A program made the position numbers and the translations under genes. A stretch of DNA of 64,000 nt from Rhodococcus oxybenzonivorans (GTDB lineage Bacteria; Actinomycetota; Actinomycetes; Mycobacteriales; Mycobacteriaceae), in contig NZ_CP021354.1 in assembly GCF_003130705.1 (NCBI RefSeq), positions 620,001 through 684,000 on the forward strand. The letters run 5' to 3'. Under the pieces are notes generated by a model that was given only the letters and a program-made list of their open reading frames with translations, made no database searches and had not been told where the DNA came from. Below are positions 1 to 8,205 of this stretch, in pieces; the first letter of the stretch is position 1; each line of letters opens with the position of its first letter.

Positions 1-1
1 C

Positions 2-985
2 GTGAACGACTGGGTAAAGGAGCAGTTCTTCCGGGCCGCACCGACCGAGGCCGTGGAAACGTCGCGGCGCAGGATCCGACTGCGGCAGGTGGTGTGGTTC
101 TCGTACCTGTCGGCGCTGGTGCTGGTCGTCTGGTTCGTCGGCCTGCCCACCGATCGTCTCTATCAGGCCGCCTGGATCATCGCCGGGCTGATTGCCTTCA
201 CCATCGACCGCAGCTGGCGTGAACACCTGAAGGTACTGACCGATTGGCTCCCGCTCATTGCCGCGCTGGTGGTGTACGACCTCAGCCGGGGGGTCGCCGA
301 CGAACTCGGAATGCCCATCCGCGTCACGGAACTGGTCACCGCGGAGAGCTGGCTGTTCGGCGGCACGATTCCAACGGTCTGGTTGCAGGACCATCTGCTC
401 GGGCCGCACGGTGTGCCACCGTGGTGGACTCTGCTCACCGGCATCGTCTACACCAGTCATTTCCTGGTGCCGTGGCTGGTGGCGGCGGTCTTCTACGCAT
501 ACTCCCGGCCGATCTGGGCGAAATACATGAGGCGGGTGCTGGTGCTCTCGTACCTCGGATTGACCACCTACATCCTGCTGCCGGCCGCGCCGCCGTGGTT
601 CGCGGCCGAGGTGGGCGCGATCGATGTTCCCGTGGGCCGGGTTGCCGGCTTCGGATTCGGCATCGTCCCGCTGGACGTGAGCACGCGGTGGCTGGAGGCA
701 CAAGGCAATCCGGTGGCGGCAATGCCCTCGCTGCACGCCGGGTTCGCTTTCCTGGTCGCGATCGCGTTGTGGCCGCTCGCCTCCAGATGGTGGCTACGTA
801 TTCCACTCGTGCTGTACCCACTGGCGATGGCGTTCGCGCTCGTCTACGGCGGCGAACACTATGTGGTGGACGTGCTCGCCGGCTGGGCCTGCGTCGGACT
901 CGCCATCGTCCTGTGCAGGATGTGGGAGGGGCGGGTCGGACTGCGCGGGGCAGGGGAACGCACCGACGTCTCCCTCGCTGCGTGA
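2..985 (+). CDS. PAP2-family membrane phosphatase
   Basis: Integral membrane lipid phosphatase or phosphotransferase of the PAP2 superfamily, 327 residues from a GTG at the window edge. Five to six hydrophobic segments are visible (about 30-65, 80-95, 142-168, 178-200, 245-300). The PAP2 signature is split as MPSLHAG (241-247) and GGEHYVVDVLAGW (283-295), supplying the catalytic histidines; AAPPWF near 195-200 is typical of the branch related to inositol-phosphoceramide synthases. The substrate is probably a phospholipid or polyprenyl phosphate, but this is inference. Only one base lies upstream, so a longer N-terminus outside the window cannot be excluded. The hydrolase downstream starts 37 bases after the stop and may be co-transcribed. 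Confidence 0.85.
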   Translation: MNDWVKEQFFRAAPTEAVETSRRRIRLRQVVWFSYLSALVLVVWFVGLPTDRLYQAAWIIAGLIAFTIDRSWREHLKVLTDWLPLIAALVVYDLSRGVADELGMPIRVTELVTAESWLFGGTIPTVWLQDHLLGPHGVPPWWTLLTGIVYTSHFLVPWLVAAVFYAYSRPIWAKYMRRVLVLSYLGLTTYILLPAAPPWFAAEVGAIDVPVGRVAGFGFGIVPLDVSTRWLEAQGNPVAAMPSLHAGFAFLVAIALWPLASRWWLRIPLVLYPLAMAFALVYGGEHYVVDVLAGWACVGLAIVLCRMWEGRVGLRGAGERTDVSLAA

Positions 986-1022
986 CCACCGTGGAAAACC
1001 GGCACGCGTACCGTCGGAAGAG

Positions 1023-2171
1023 ATGCAACAGTACGTCCCTCGCCCCCCGTCCACCGTCGGCGACTGGAGTGATGCCCGACGGAAAATGCAGTTGCGCCGA
1101 TCCCGCCCGGGGCACTCGTGGCAACGCTTCGGCCGCACTCGCCGAATGCTGATGTGGCTCGGACTGTCGATGGTGCCCGTGCTCATAGTCGGTGGGCAAT
1201 ATTGGGTCCAGGACGTGCATCCTGAGAGGGAGCGGCTGGCCCAGACCGTGCCCGCCGTCCACGACGTCTACGAGGCGAAGAATCTGGCCGATCAGCGCAC
1301 AGCCGTGGTCGATATGGTCGGGCTGGGCAACGTCGACGCCACGGATACGGCACGGTCGCTCGGGGCCTACACCGACCTCGGGCAGGTGTGGGCAGTGGAA
1401 TATGACAACAGCGGTATCGACACCAAGGTGATCAGCGACCTGATCGTCGACCATGCCGCCGCCACGGGAACCGACAACATCATCCTGTCGGGGCACAGCA
1501 TGGGTGGGGTGGTCGCGCTGGAGGTGGCTCAGCACATCTACGAGGACACCGACACCGTGCTGGCAGGGGTCGTTCTCGACTGCACGCCCGTCGATCTGCA
1601 CGCCGTGCGGGGAGATGCGCGCGACGCCGGGGAGGACATGCTGCGGTGGATCGGCTGGTTGCCGGGCGCGCGGGAGAGCAGGAGCCTTCGCGTGTTGGTC
1701 GAAACAGCCGCCCGCAAGGACCACTTCCTCGACAGCAACTCCTGGTACCCGCGTGTCGACCTGTCCGCGCTCGGCAGCGTCGTCGAGGAGGTCCTGCACG
1801 ACAAGGTGTTCTCGGACGATGCCGCCAGCAACGGCTTGATCGAGTCCCAGTTCAAGGTGATCGTCGCCTCGGGTGCCATCGACAATCTGAAGTCGCTTGC
1901 CGTGGAGCGGGATGGGAAACCCCTGCCGGCAGTCGTTTTCGTTCGCCCGCGGGACGGTCGATTCGATCCCGTGGTCGACGTCGACTACACCCAACGCATA
2001 CTCGTCGAGCAGTCCGGCGGCGTGGACGGCACGCTGCTCGTCGCGAAGCTCGACGGGATCGGGCACGCCAATCCCATCCAGCAACCTGCCGCCTACAACG
2101 CGGCCATCGAGAACCGGATCGCACCGTTCCTCCGGTCGCTCCTCCCGTCCCCACCCGTGCGTACTTATTAA
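1023..2171 (+). CDS. Membrane-anchored alpha/beta hydrolase
   Basis: 382-residue protein with one N-terminal membrane segment (about 42-60) followed by an alpha/beta hydrolase fold. The nucleophile elbow is GHSMGG with Ser159; a late His in GIGHANP (near residue 349) is a plausible catalytic histidine. The fold probably lies outside the cytoplasmic membrane, acting as an esterase or lipase on an unknown substrate. The reading frame stays open upstream into the PAP2 gene, but the ATG at 1023, preceded by a purine-rich GGAAGAG, is the sensible start. The stop codon lies inside a long palindrome shared with the convergent gene at 2168. Confidence 0.8.
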   Translation: MQQYVPRPPSTVGDWSDARRKMQLRRSRPGHSWQRFGRTRRMLMWLGLSMVPVLIVGGQYWVQDVHPERERLAQTVPAVHDVYEAKNLADQRTAVVDMVGLGNVDATDTARSLGAYTDLGQVWAVEYDNSGIDTKVISDLIVDHAAATGTDNIILSGHSMGGVVALEVAQHIYEDTDTVLAGVVLDCTPVDLHAVRGDARDAGEDMLRWIGWLPGARESRSLRVLVETAARKDHFLDSNSWYPRVDLSALGSVVEEVLHDKVFSDDAASNGLIESQFKVIVASGAIDNLKSLAVERDGKPLPAVVFVRPRDGRFDPVVDVDYTQRILVEQSGGVDGTLLVAKLDGIGHANPIQQPAAYNAAIENRIAPFLRSLLPSPPVRTY

Positions 2172-2192
2172 CCGCGGAATGTTAATAAGTAC
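2161..2192. terminator. Palindromic bidirectional terminator
   Basis: Perfect 12-bp inverted repeat (2161-2172 and 2181-2192, arms GTACTTATTAAC / GTTAATAAGTAC) around an 8-base loop, with partial extension of the arms outward. It contains the stop codons of both converging genes (2169-2171 on plus, 2168-2170 on minus). The same arm sequence recurs at 24289-24328 and in weaker form at 6815-6862, so this is a repeated genomic terminator family. Confidence 0.8.
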
Positions 2193-2845
2193 TCACAGGT
2201 GCGGAAGCGGCTTCCCAGTGCACATTGCGCGGCGACGGGTCCGAGATCGGCGGCGTGATCGACGTCGCGCAAGGTCGGTAGCAGGCGCACCGACGCGCCC
2301 GCGGCGATCAGCGCCTCGTAGGTCTGCCGTCCGGTTTCGGAACTCGACGTCGGCACCGGGAGGATCACTTCCGCGACCCCGGGGTCGGGTACGCCCAGAG
2401 CCCACCAGCCGCCGTCCTCGGCGGGCCCGAGCACGCACGTCGGTGCCTCGTCGGCAAGTAGGGCGGCCGCATCGCCGAGCAGATGCGCGGTGACCTGCGG
2501 CGTGTCCATCCCGATCTGCAGAACCGGTGATTTGGTCATCGTGAAGGTGTCGGCGTGGGCATTGACCAGGCGTTCTGCGAAACTGCCGCCGCGCTGTTCG
2601 AGGACGGTGACGCCCTTCAGCGCTGCCGTGATCTCTCTGCTCCGCGTCGCCCGCGCGAGATCACCGGTCAGGGCCACGACACGATGGGCGACTTCGGTCG
2701 AGGTGACCGCGTCGAGAGTGTCCAGCAGTGACGCCGCCGCCAGGTCTGCGGCCGCGGCGTTGCCGATCTCCCGGGCGAGGCGCGTCTTCGCGAACCCCGG
2801 TACCGGAGCCTTCGCGACCACGAGAACGGCCACGCCGATGCTCAC
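2168..2845 (-). CDS. DUF2064 / TIGR04282-type GT-A protein
   Basis: 225-residue protein of the DUF2064 family, a nucleotide-diphospho-sugar-transferase-like GT-A fold. The N-terminal AKAPVPGFAKTRLA (11-24) is the family hallmark, and IGMDTPQV (around 108) corresponds to the metal/nucleotide-binding Asp region. It overlaps the upstream glycosyltransferase gene by four bases (ATGA), so the two are translationally coupled. Mycobacteria have a matching DUF2064 gene (Rv0540) beside a GT2 gene (Rv0539) near pnp and galE3, so the cluster is conserved. The reaction is unknown; sugar-nucleotide handling for a cell-envelope glycan is an inference from the neighbours. Confidence 0.8.
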   Translation of the reverse strand: MSIGVAVLVVAKAPVPGFAKTRLAREIGNAAAADLAAASLLDTLDAVTSTEVAHRVVALTGDLARATRSREITAALKGVTVLEQRGGSFAERLVNAHADTFTMTKSPVLQIGMDTPQVTAHLLGDAAALLADEAPTCVLGPAEDGGWWALGVPDPGVAEVILPVPTSSSETGRQTYEALIAAGASVRLLPTLRDVDHAADLGPVAAQCALGSRFRTCEYLLTFRG

Positions 2846-3516
2846 CGCATCACTCTCCAGAAGTCGTGGACGGCGCGCAGCGTGCCCTGGACCGACCCCG
2901 ACACCTTCGACGACCCCGCGGTGCGCGGTCGGTAGGTGATGTCACATTCGGTGATCCGCCAGTGCGCGCGGCCGGCGAGAATGAGGAGCTGCAGTGGGTA
3001 ACCCGAACGGCGGTCGCCGACACCGAGGTCGAGAAGGGCTTGCCGCCGTACGGCTCTCATCGCACCCAGGTCGTGGATGGGGATATCGTAGCGGCGTCGG
3101 AGGCGGGCAGCGACGACTGCGTTGCCGATCCGGCTGTGCAGTGGCCAGGTGCCGCGTTCGACCGGGCGGCGGCGGCCGACGGCGAGATCCGCACCGGATT
3201 CCACGGCCGCGACGAGTGTGGGGAGTTCGCGGGGGTCCATCGAACCGTCGCCGTCGAGCACACACACCACCGGCGTCCGTGCGGCCTCCACGCCCGCGTG
3301 GACGGCGCTGCCGTACCCGGGCCTGGTTTCTGCGACGACGGACGCACCGTGCGCCCGGGCGACGTCAGCGGTTCCGTCGGTGGAATTGTTGTCCACCACA
3401 AGTACTCGGTAACCCGGTGGGATCGCGGCGAGTACGCCCGGCAACGATCCCGCCTCGTTCATGCAGGGAATCACCACGGTGACGTCCGCGGGAGAGATGG
3501 TGTCGCCCTCAAACAT
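2842..3516 (-). CDS. GT2 glycosyltransferase
   Basis: 224-residue family 2 glycosyltransferase (GT-A fold). The order of motifs is VTVVIPCMNEAGSLPGV, VDNNSTDGT, then VLDGDGSMDP with the DxD-like metal site. There are no membrane segments, unlike full dolichyl-phosphate mannose synthases with a C-terminal anchor. It probably transfers a sugar from a nucleotide donor to a polyprenyl phosphate or other lipid. The ATG at 3516 is chosen because the fold begins within 12 residues; the open frame upstream overlaps the epimerase gene and is spurious. It overlaps the epimerase stop by 8 bases and the DUF2064 start by 4, so all three belong to one operon. Confidence 0.85.
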   Translation of the reverse strand: MFEGDTISPADVTVVIPCMNEAGSLPGVLAAIPPGYRVLVVDNNSTDGTADVARAHGASVVAETRPGYGSAVHAGVEAARTPVVCVLDGDGSMDPRELPTLVAAVESGADLAVGRRRPVERGTWPLHSRIGNAVVAARLRRRYDIPIHDLGAMRAVRRQALLDLGVGDRRSGYPLQLLILAGRAHWRITECDITYRPRTAGSSKVSGSVQGTLRAVHDFWRVMR

Positions 3517-4576
3517 GGGGAGAACCCGCCGACCGGGCGTTGCGCAGCGGTGCGTGGGCGAAGGCGGTGAGTCCGTCGTGAGGCCGGATCCGGGCTCGGA
3601 ACCCCAGCACCCGCTCGGCTCCTCGCGGATCGGCCACGATGTGCCGGACGTCCCCGGGGCGATACTTCCCGGTGACGACAGGCTCGGGCCCGCCGCAGGA
3701 ACGAGCCAGTGTCGTGGCCACCTCACCGACCGTGATCGGCTGACCCGAACACACGTTGAACGCCGCAAATTCCGGTAACTCCGCGTCGAGTGCCGCGATG
3801 TTCGCCGCCGCGACATCCCGGACGTGGACGAAGTCCCGTGTCTGCCGTCCGTCCTCGAACACCCGAGGTGGCTCGCCGGCGTCGAGAGACGACCGGAACA
3901 TCGCCGCGACACCGGAATACGGCGTGTCGCGAGGCATTCCGTCGCCGTACACGTTGTGGTAGCGCAGCGCGGTGACGGATCCGCCCGTGGCCAGCGACCA
4001 GGCGAGTGCGTAATTCTCCTGGGCCACCTTGCCTGCGGCATAGAAGCTACGCGGACGCAGTGGCGCATCCTCGTCCACGAGGGCCCACTCGAGCGGCTCC
4101 CCGGTGTCGGGATCGACGTGGTCGAACACTCCCGCGTCGAGATCGGTCCTACGGCGTGGTGCCGGTTCGACATCCTCGCCGCGCCGGTTGCGATAGCGCC
4201 CGACGCCGTACACCACCATCGACGACGCGAGCACCATTCGGGTACACCTGGTTTCGTACATTGCGGCCAGGAGTACTGCCGTTCCGAAGTCGTTGTGACT
4301 GGCGTATGTGGGGGCGTCGCTCGCATCCACTCCTGCCCCCACGACAGCGGCCTGGTGGCACACCACGTCGATGCCGTTCAGCAGTCGGGTGATGGCTTCG
4401 TGGTCGCGGACATCGATGTGCCGAACACCGTCCGGAATGTCTGCGTCGGCGCCGTGCGCGGACGGCAGCAGTGCGTCCACCGCCACGACCTCGTGTCCCG
4501 CATCCTGCAGAGCCGTGGAGACGTGGCTACCGATGAATCCTGCTGCGCCCGTGAGCAGTACTCGTCGAGAAGTCAT
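3509..4576 (-). CDS. NAD-dependent sugar epimerase/dehydratase
   Basis: 355-residue extended short-chain dehydrogenase. The NAD-binding motif GAAGFIGSH is at residues 9-17, the YxxxK-type active site is FYAAGKVAQE, and the late HVRDVAAANIAALD segment is typical of GalE-like enzymes. It most likely interconverts or dehydrates a nucleotide sugar in the cytoplasm; the mycobacterial counterpart beside pnp is called galE3. The start is the ATG at 4576, which overlaps the MTA phosphorylase stop as ATGA. The upstream extension of the frame lies in the phosphorylase gene and was discarded. Confidence 0.85.
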   Translation of the reverse strand: MTSRRVLLTGAAGFIGSHVSTALQDAGHEVVAVDALLPSAHGADADIPDGVRHIDVRDHEAITRLLNGIDVVCHQAAVVGAGVDASDAPTYASHNDFGTAVLLAAMYETRCTRMVLASSMVVYGVGRYRNRRGEDVEPAPRRRTDLDAGVFDHVDPDTGEPLEWALVDEDAPLRPRSFYAAGKVAQENYALAWSLATGGSVTALRYHNVYGDGMPRDTPYSGVAAMFRSSLDAGEPPRVFEDGRQTRDFVHVRDVAAANIAALDAELPEFAAFNVCSGQPITVGEVATTLARSCGGPEPVVTGKYRPGDVRHIVADPRGAERVLGFRARIRPHDGLTAFAHAPLRNARSAGSPHV

Positions 4577-5379
4577 GGCAGTTCGATCGGCAAGGTCGCG
4601 CCCTCGTGCACGCGACAGGTGTCGCACGGACCTTCCGGCGCAGCGGCGATCGCCTTGTGAACCAGTGATGTCAGGGAACCGAGGTTGCGTTCGAACTCCG
4701 CGAACACATCCACGGCGCGCACACCGTCCCCTGCATCGATCCCGGCGTCGAGGTCGGTGACCAGAGCGATGGTGGCGTAACACATCTCGAGCTCCCGGGC
4801 CAGAACGGCCTCAGGGTGTCCGGTCATGTTCACCAGTGACCAGCCCTGCCGTGCGAACCACTGGCTTTCCGCCCGGGTCGAGAAGCGTGGGCCCTCGACC
4901 ACCACCAGCGCCCCACCGTCGACCGTGCCGGTCCGCAGGGCCGCCTTGCGCAGGTCGGCGCAGTACGGATCGGCGAACTGCACGTGAATGCCGCCGCCAT
5001 CGAAGTACGTCTGGGTGCGGCCACTCGTGCGGTCGACCAGCTGGTCCGGGATCACCAGCGTTCCGGGACCCCAGTCTGTGAGGAGGCTCCCGGCGGCGCA
5101 CGGCGCGAACACCCGCTGCACACCCAGTGTGCGCAGCGCCCACAGATTGGCGCGATACGGGATCGCGTGGGGAGCGAACTCGTGACGCCGACCGTGCCGC
5201 GGCAGGAAGGCAACCCGCCTGCCGTCCACTTCGCCTACCGTGATGGGGGCGCTCGGGCTGCCATAGGGGGTGACGAGCTCGACTTCCGCTGCTCCTTCGT
5301 CGAAAAAGGAATAGAAGCCACTACCGCCGATGACGGCAACCTCCGCACGCGGGCGTTCGGTGGAACTCATTGCGGTCAT
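4573..5379 (-). CDS. S-methyl-5'-thioadenosine phosphorylase
   Basis: 268-residue purine nucleoside phosphorylase of the MTAP type, splitting methylthioadenosine with phosphate into adenine and methylthioribose-1-phosphate in the methionine salvage and polyamine by-product route. Visible family motifs are AVIGGSGFYSF near the N-terminus, the phosphate-site segment LPRHGRRHEFAPH, and VVEGPRFSTRAE and NMTGHPEAVLARE in the second half. The ATG at 5379 has a GGAGGA ribosome site about 8 bases upstream; a second in-frame ATG at 5370 is less likely. It heads the four-gene minus-strand operon and is divergent from the membrane protein at 5399. Confidence 0.9.
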   Translation of the reverse strand: MTAMSSTERPRAEVAVIGGSGFYSFFDEGAAEVELVTPYGSPSAPITVGEVDGRRVAFLPRHGRRHEFAPHAIPYRANLWALRTLGVQRVFAPCAAGSLLTDWGPGTLVIPDQLVDRTSGRTQTYFDGGGIHVQFADPYCADLRKAALRTGTVDGGALVVVEGPRFSTRAESQWFARQGWSLVNMTGHPEAVLARELEMCYATIALVTDLDAGIDAGDGVRAVDVFAEFERNLGSLTSLVHKAIAAAPEGPCDTCRVHEGATLPIELP

Positions 5380-5398
5380 AGAGACATCCTCCGTCGTT

Positions 5399-6811
5399 AT
5401 GCTGGGCGCGAGTGCGACTTTCGCCGAAGGAGATGACGTCATCGGACCCGAGCAGCGAGCAGCGGGACGGCGCTTCGCGTACCGGGATCTGACGGCTGCC
5501 GGGCTCGCGCTGCTTCTCGTCGCCGCGGCGTTCGTGGTCCCGCGCCTGGGCAACGAGACGATGACAGCGATTGTTCACCGGTCGGCGGAGAGCGTGCGGG
5601 ACTTCGCGGACGCCGCTCCGCTGTTCGGGTTCCGCGACGTGCACGTCGGCTGGGGGACCCCGGTCGCGATCGTGGTCGCGGTGGCGGTCGCGGTGTGGGG
5701 TCCCGGCCTGGCCTCGCGGCTGTCGTGGCGGCACCTCACGCTGGGAGCGTGGCTCGTCTCCGCCGCATGGGCGATGTCGCTGGCGATGGTGGACGGCTGG
5801 CAGCGCGGGTTCGTTCGCAGATTGACGTCCGAGGACGAGTATCTGCACGAGGTTCCCCGGATCACCGACATCCCGGCGACGCTGCGCGGCTTCACCGAAC
5901 GGATTCTGGACGACCAACCCGACTCGTGGACCACCCACGTGTCGGGGCATCCGCCGGGTGCGCTCCTGACGCTCGTCTGGCTCGACCGGATCGGCCTCGC
6001 CGGCGGCACCTGGGCCTCGGCGTTGTGTGTCGTGGTCGGGGCGAGCGCGGCCGCTGCCGTGATCGTCACCATCCGGGCGCTGGGCGACGAGTCGATGGCT
6101 CGGCGCGCTGCCCCGTTCCTCATGCTCGCGCCCACCGCGATCTGGGTGGCGGTATCCGCGGACGCCTTGTTCGCGGGAGTGGTGGCGTGGGGGATCGCCT
6201 TGCTCGCCCTGTCGGCCCGGCGCGCGGTCCGGTTCCCGGCCACAGCCGCGGTCGGTGGCGGTGTGCTGCTCGGATTCGGGATCTATCTCAGTTACGGGCT
6301 GGTTCTGATGGCGCTGCCCGCGGTGGCCGTCCTGGTGATCGCCCGCACGGCGAGGCCGCTGGCCGGCGCGTTGGTCGGTGCCCTTGCGGTGGCGGCAGCG
6401 TTCACTGCGTACGGCTTCTGGTGGTTCGACGGCTATGTATTGGTGCAGGAACGTTACTACCAGGGCATCGCGTCGGATCGGCCATTCCGGTACTGGGCAT
6501 GGGCGAACTTCGCCTCCCTCGTGTGCGCCGTCGGAGTGGCGGTACCTGCCGCCCTCCCTCGGGTGTTCACGTGGCCGCAGCTGAAGGAGCTGTCCCCGGT
6601 CAACGTGCTGGTGGTCGCCGCCCTGCTTGCCGTGGTGATCGCGGACCTCAGCGCGCTGAGCAAAGCCGAAACCGAACGCATCTGGCTGCCGTTCGCGGTG
6701 TGGCTGCTCGCCGCCCCCGCGCTGTTGCCCCAGCGCAGTCACCGGTTTTGGCTTGCGCTACAGGCCCTCGGCGCACTGGCCGTCAATCATCTGTTCTTCA
6801 CGAACTGGTGA
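5399..6811 (+). CDS. GT-C-like multi-pass membrane protein
   Basis: 470-residue protein with roughly ten hydrophobic segments. An acidic DEYLHEV segment and HVSGHPPGALL in an early extracytoplasmic loop resemble the acidic and HPPG-type motifs of GT-C polyprenyl-phosphate-sugar transferases, so it is probably a membrane glycosyltransferase. Mycobacterial relatives near this cluster (Rv0537c, Rv0541c) are annotated only as integral membrane proteins. The ATG at 5399 is taken because the frame upstream overlaps the divergent phosphorylase gene; a purine-rich GAAGGAG is found only further in, so the true start could lie slightly downstream. Working with the opposite GT2 and epimerase operon is an inference from position. 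Confidence 0.7.
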   Translation: MLGASATFAEGDDVIGPEQRAAGRRFAYRDLTAAGLALLLVAAAFVVPRLGNETMTAIVHRSAESVRDFADAAPLFGFRDVHVGWGTPVAIVVAVAVAVWGPGLASRLSWRHLTLGAWLVSAAWAMSLAMVDGWQRGFVRRLTSEDEYLHEVPRITDIPATLRGFTERILDDQPDSWTTHVSGHPPGALLTLVWLDRIGLAGGTWASALCVVVGASAAAAVIVTIRALGDESMARRAAPFLMLAPTAIWVAVSADALFAGVVAWGIALLALSARRAVRFPATAAVGGGVLLGFGIYLSYGLVLMALPAVAVLVIARTARPLAGALVGALAVAAAFTAYGFWWFDGYVLVQERYYQGIASDRPFRYWAWANFASLVCAVGVAVPAALPRVFTWPQLKELSPVNVLVVAALLAVVIADLSALSKAETERIWLPFAVWLLAAPALLPQRSHRFWLALQALGALAVNHLFFTNW

Positions 6812-6814
6812 CAG

Positions 6815-6862
6815 CCCGTGCGTACATATCCACCGCGGAGTGTTAACAAGTGCTCACGGGTG
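6815..6862. terminator. Degenerate palindromic terminator
   Basis: Imperfect inverted repeat with outer arms CCCGTG / CACGGG and partial inner pairing (GTTAACAAGTGCTCACGGG on the right side). It lies between two convergent genes and overlaps the last codons of ltrA. It looks like an eroded copy of the palindrome at 2161-2192. Confidence 0.55.
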
Positions 6863-8059
6863 GGCGTGACGAATCCGGTCCCGGGGCTCGTCGTAGCGGA
6901 TCATCTCGAAACCGATCAGCGCGAGCAGGACCGCGGTGAGAATCCCCAGCGTCGCGAGGGCGGGAACGTGCCAGGCGAGCGGGATCAGTGCGAGCAGGAT
7001 GACCGCCGCGACCACCCGGGGCACCGTCACCGACCCGGTGGCGTACGCCTTGAACCACACCAGCGCGAGCAGGTAGAGCGCGGCGCCACCGAACAGTGCG
7101 ATCAGCGGCCAGCCGTACAGAGGGTCTGTCAGCCGGTGATGGTTGCCGTCGCCGACGTACGACAGGATCTTCTTCAGTCCCAGCGACAGCATGACGACGC
7201 CGATCACCATCGGAAGGTGTAGGAAGCTGTAGCAGTTGCGGGCGATCTGGATCTGACGGGCACCTGTGGCTCGTTCGAACGCGTGCTCCACGGCCAGGGA
7301 CGTTACATCGAAATACGACCACCACAGCAGCCCCGACACCGCGAGGCCGAGCAGCGACGCCACGATGATGGCCCAGGAGATCGGGAGGTCCGCGACGCCG
7401 ATGCCGATCGACACGATTGATTCACCCAGAGCGACGATGATGATGAGTCCGTGCCGTTCCGCGAAATGGGCGACCGATCGCAGCCGCCACCCGGTTCCCC
7501 CGATGAGGGTGCCGATGTAGTCACCGGCGAGGGCCAGGAACCACATCACTGTCTGCGCGGTCCCGGTGAGCTGCGAGGCGATCAGGAGGCATGTGGTGCC
7601 GATCAGCATGCTCGGCGTGAATCGGAGCACCTGTCCGCGGAGCTGGGGATCGTCGCGGCTGATCACCCAGAACATCAACAGATGTAAGGCCCGCACCACG
7701 AAGTAGCCGAGGGCGAAGACGACGGGGCCGTCCAGCCCACCGGCCAGATCGTCGAATGCTTCGGGGATGGTCAGCGCGGTGATGAAGACGCCACCCATCG
7801 CACCGAACATCACCACCCGTACGACCCCTTCGTCGGCACGCACGAGGTTGCAGATCCACGCGTATCCGACCCAGCTCCACCACAGAACGGCGATCACCAG
7901 CGAGCCGCGCAGCAGATTGACCCCAGTGGGGTCGTCCGCCATGAAATCGGTGACGCGAGTGATCGCGAACACGAACACGAGGTCGAAGAACAGCTCGAGC
8001 GTCGAAACCGACTCGCGCTCCTGGACGAGGCGCGGACGCAGACGATGGGCGAAGGTCAC
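6854..8059 (-). CDS. ltrA: LtrA-family membrane protein
   Basis: Low-temperature requirement A protein, 401 residues from the GTG at 8059. The family hallmark STLELFFDLVFVFAITRVT occurs near the N-terminus, followed by about ten membrane segments and the typical WWSYFDV motif. The biochemical role of LtrA is not established; the name comes from a Listeria cold-sensitivity mutant. The frame is open back to 8185, but that longer form would run into the promoter of the divergent glucokinase gene and adds residues unlike the family, so the shorter start is preferred. No good ribosome site is visible at either position. Confidence 0.8.
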   Translation of the reverse strand: MTFAHRLRPRLVQERESVSTLELFFDLVFVFAITRVTDFMADDPTGVNLLRGSLVIAVLWWSWVGYAWICNLVRADEGVVRVVMFGAMGGVFITALTIPEAFDDLAGGLDGPVVFALGYFVVRALHLLMFWVISRDDPQLRGQVLRFTPSMLIGTTCLLIASQLTGTAQTVMWFLALAGDYIGTLIGGTGWRLRSVAHFAERHGLIIIVALGESIVSIGIGVADLPISWAIIVASLLGLAVSGLLWWSYFDVTSLAVEHAFERATGARQIQIARNCYSFLHLPMVIGVVMLSLGLKKILSYVGDGNHHRLTDPLYGWPLIALFGGAALYLLALVWFKAYATGSVTVPRVVAAVILLALIPLAWHVPALATLGILTAVLLALIGFEMIRYDEPRDRIRHAHP

Positions 8060-8138
8060 GGATGAATGGTGCCACTTCGTAGGAAAGCGCGGAAGTCGGG
8101 CTGAACCCGCTTTGTTCGTAGAAAGACGAAAGTATGTA

Positions 8139-8167
8139 TTGATGTCGGTCGTAAGTTCCTCTACTGT
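8139..8167 (+). promoter_or_regulatory. SigA-type promoter of ROK kinase gene
   Basis: TTGATG (8139-8144), a 17-base spacer, and TACTGT (8162-8167). This places transcription start about 30 bases before the ATG at 8206, which has a GGAGGACAGG ribosome site. Confidence 0.55.
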
Positions 8168-8205
8168 CAGCGTGACACCGCTCACTCGTATGGAGGACAG
8201 GAACC

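Noticed and set aside
435..2084. 549-codon open frame on the minus strand
   Set aside because: Antisense to the PAP2 and hydrolase genes; Arg/Pro-rich low-complexity translation without any family motif, a GC-bias shadow.
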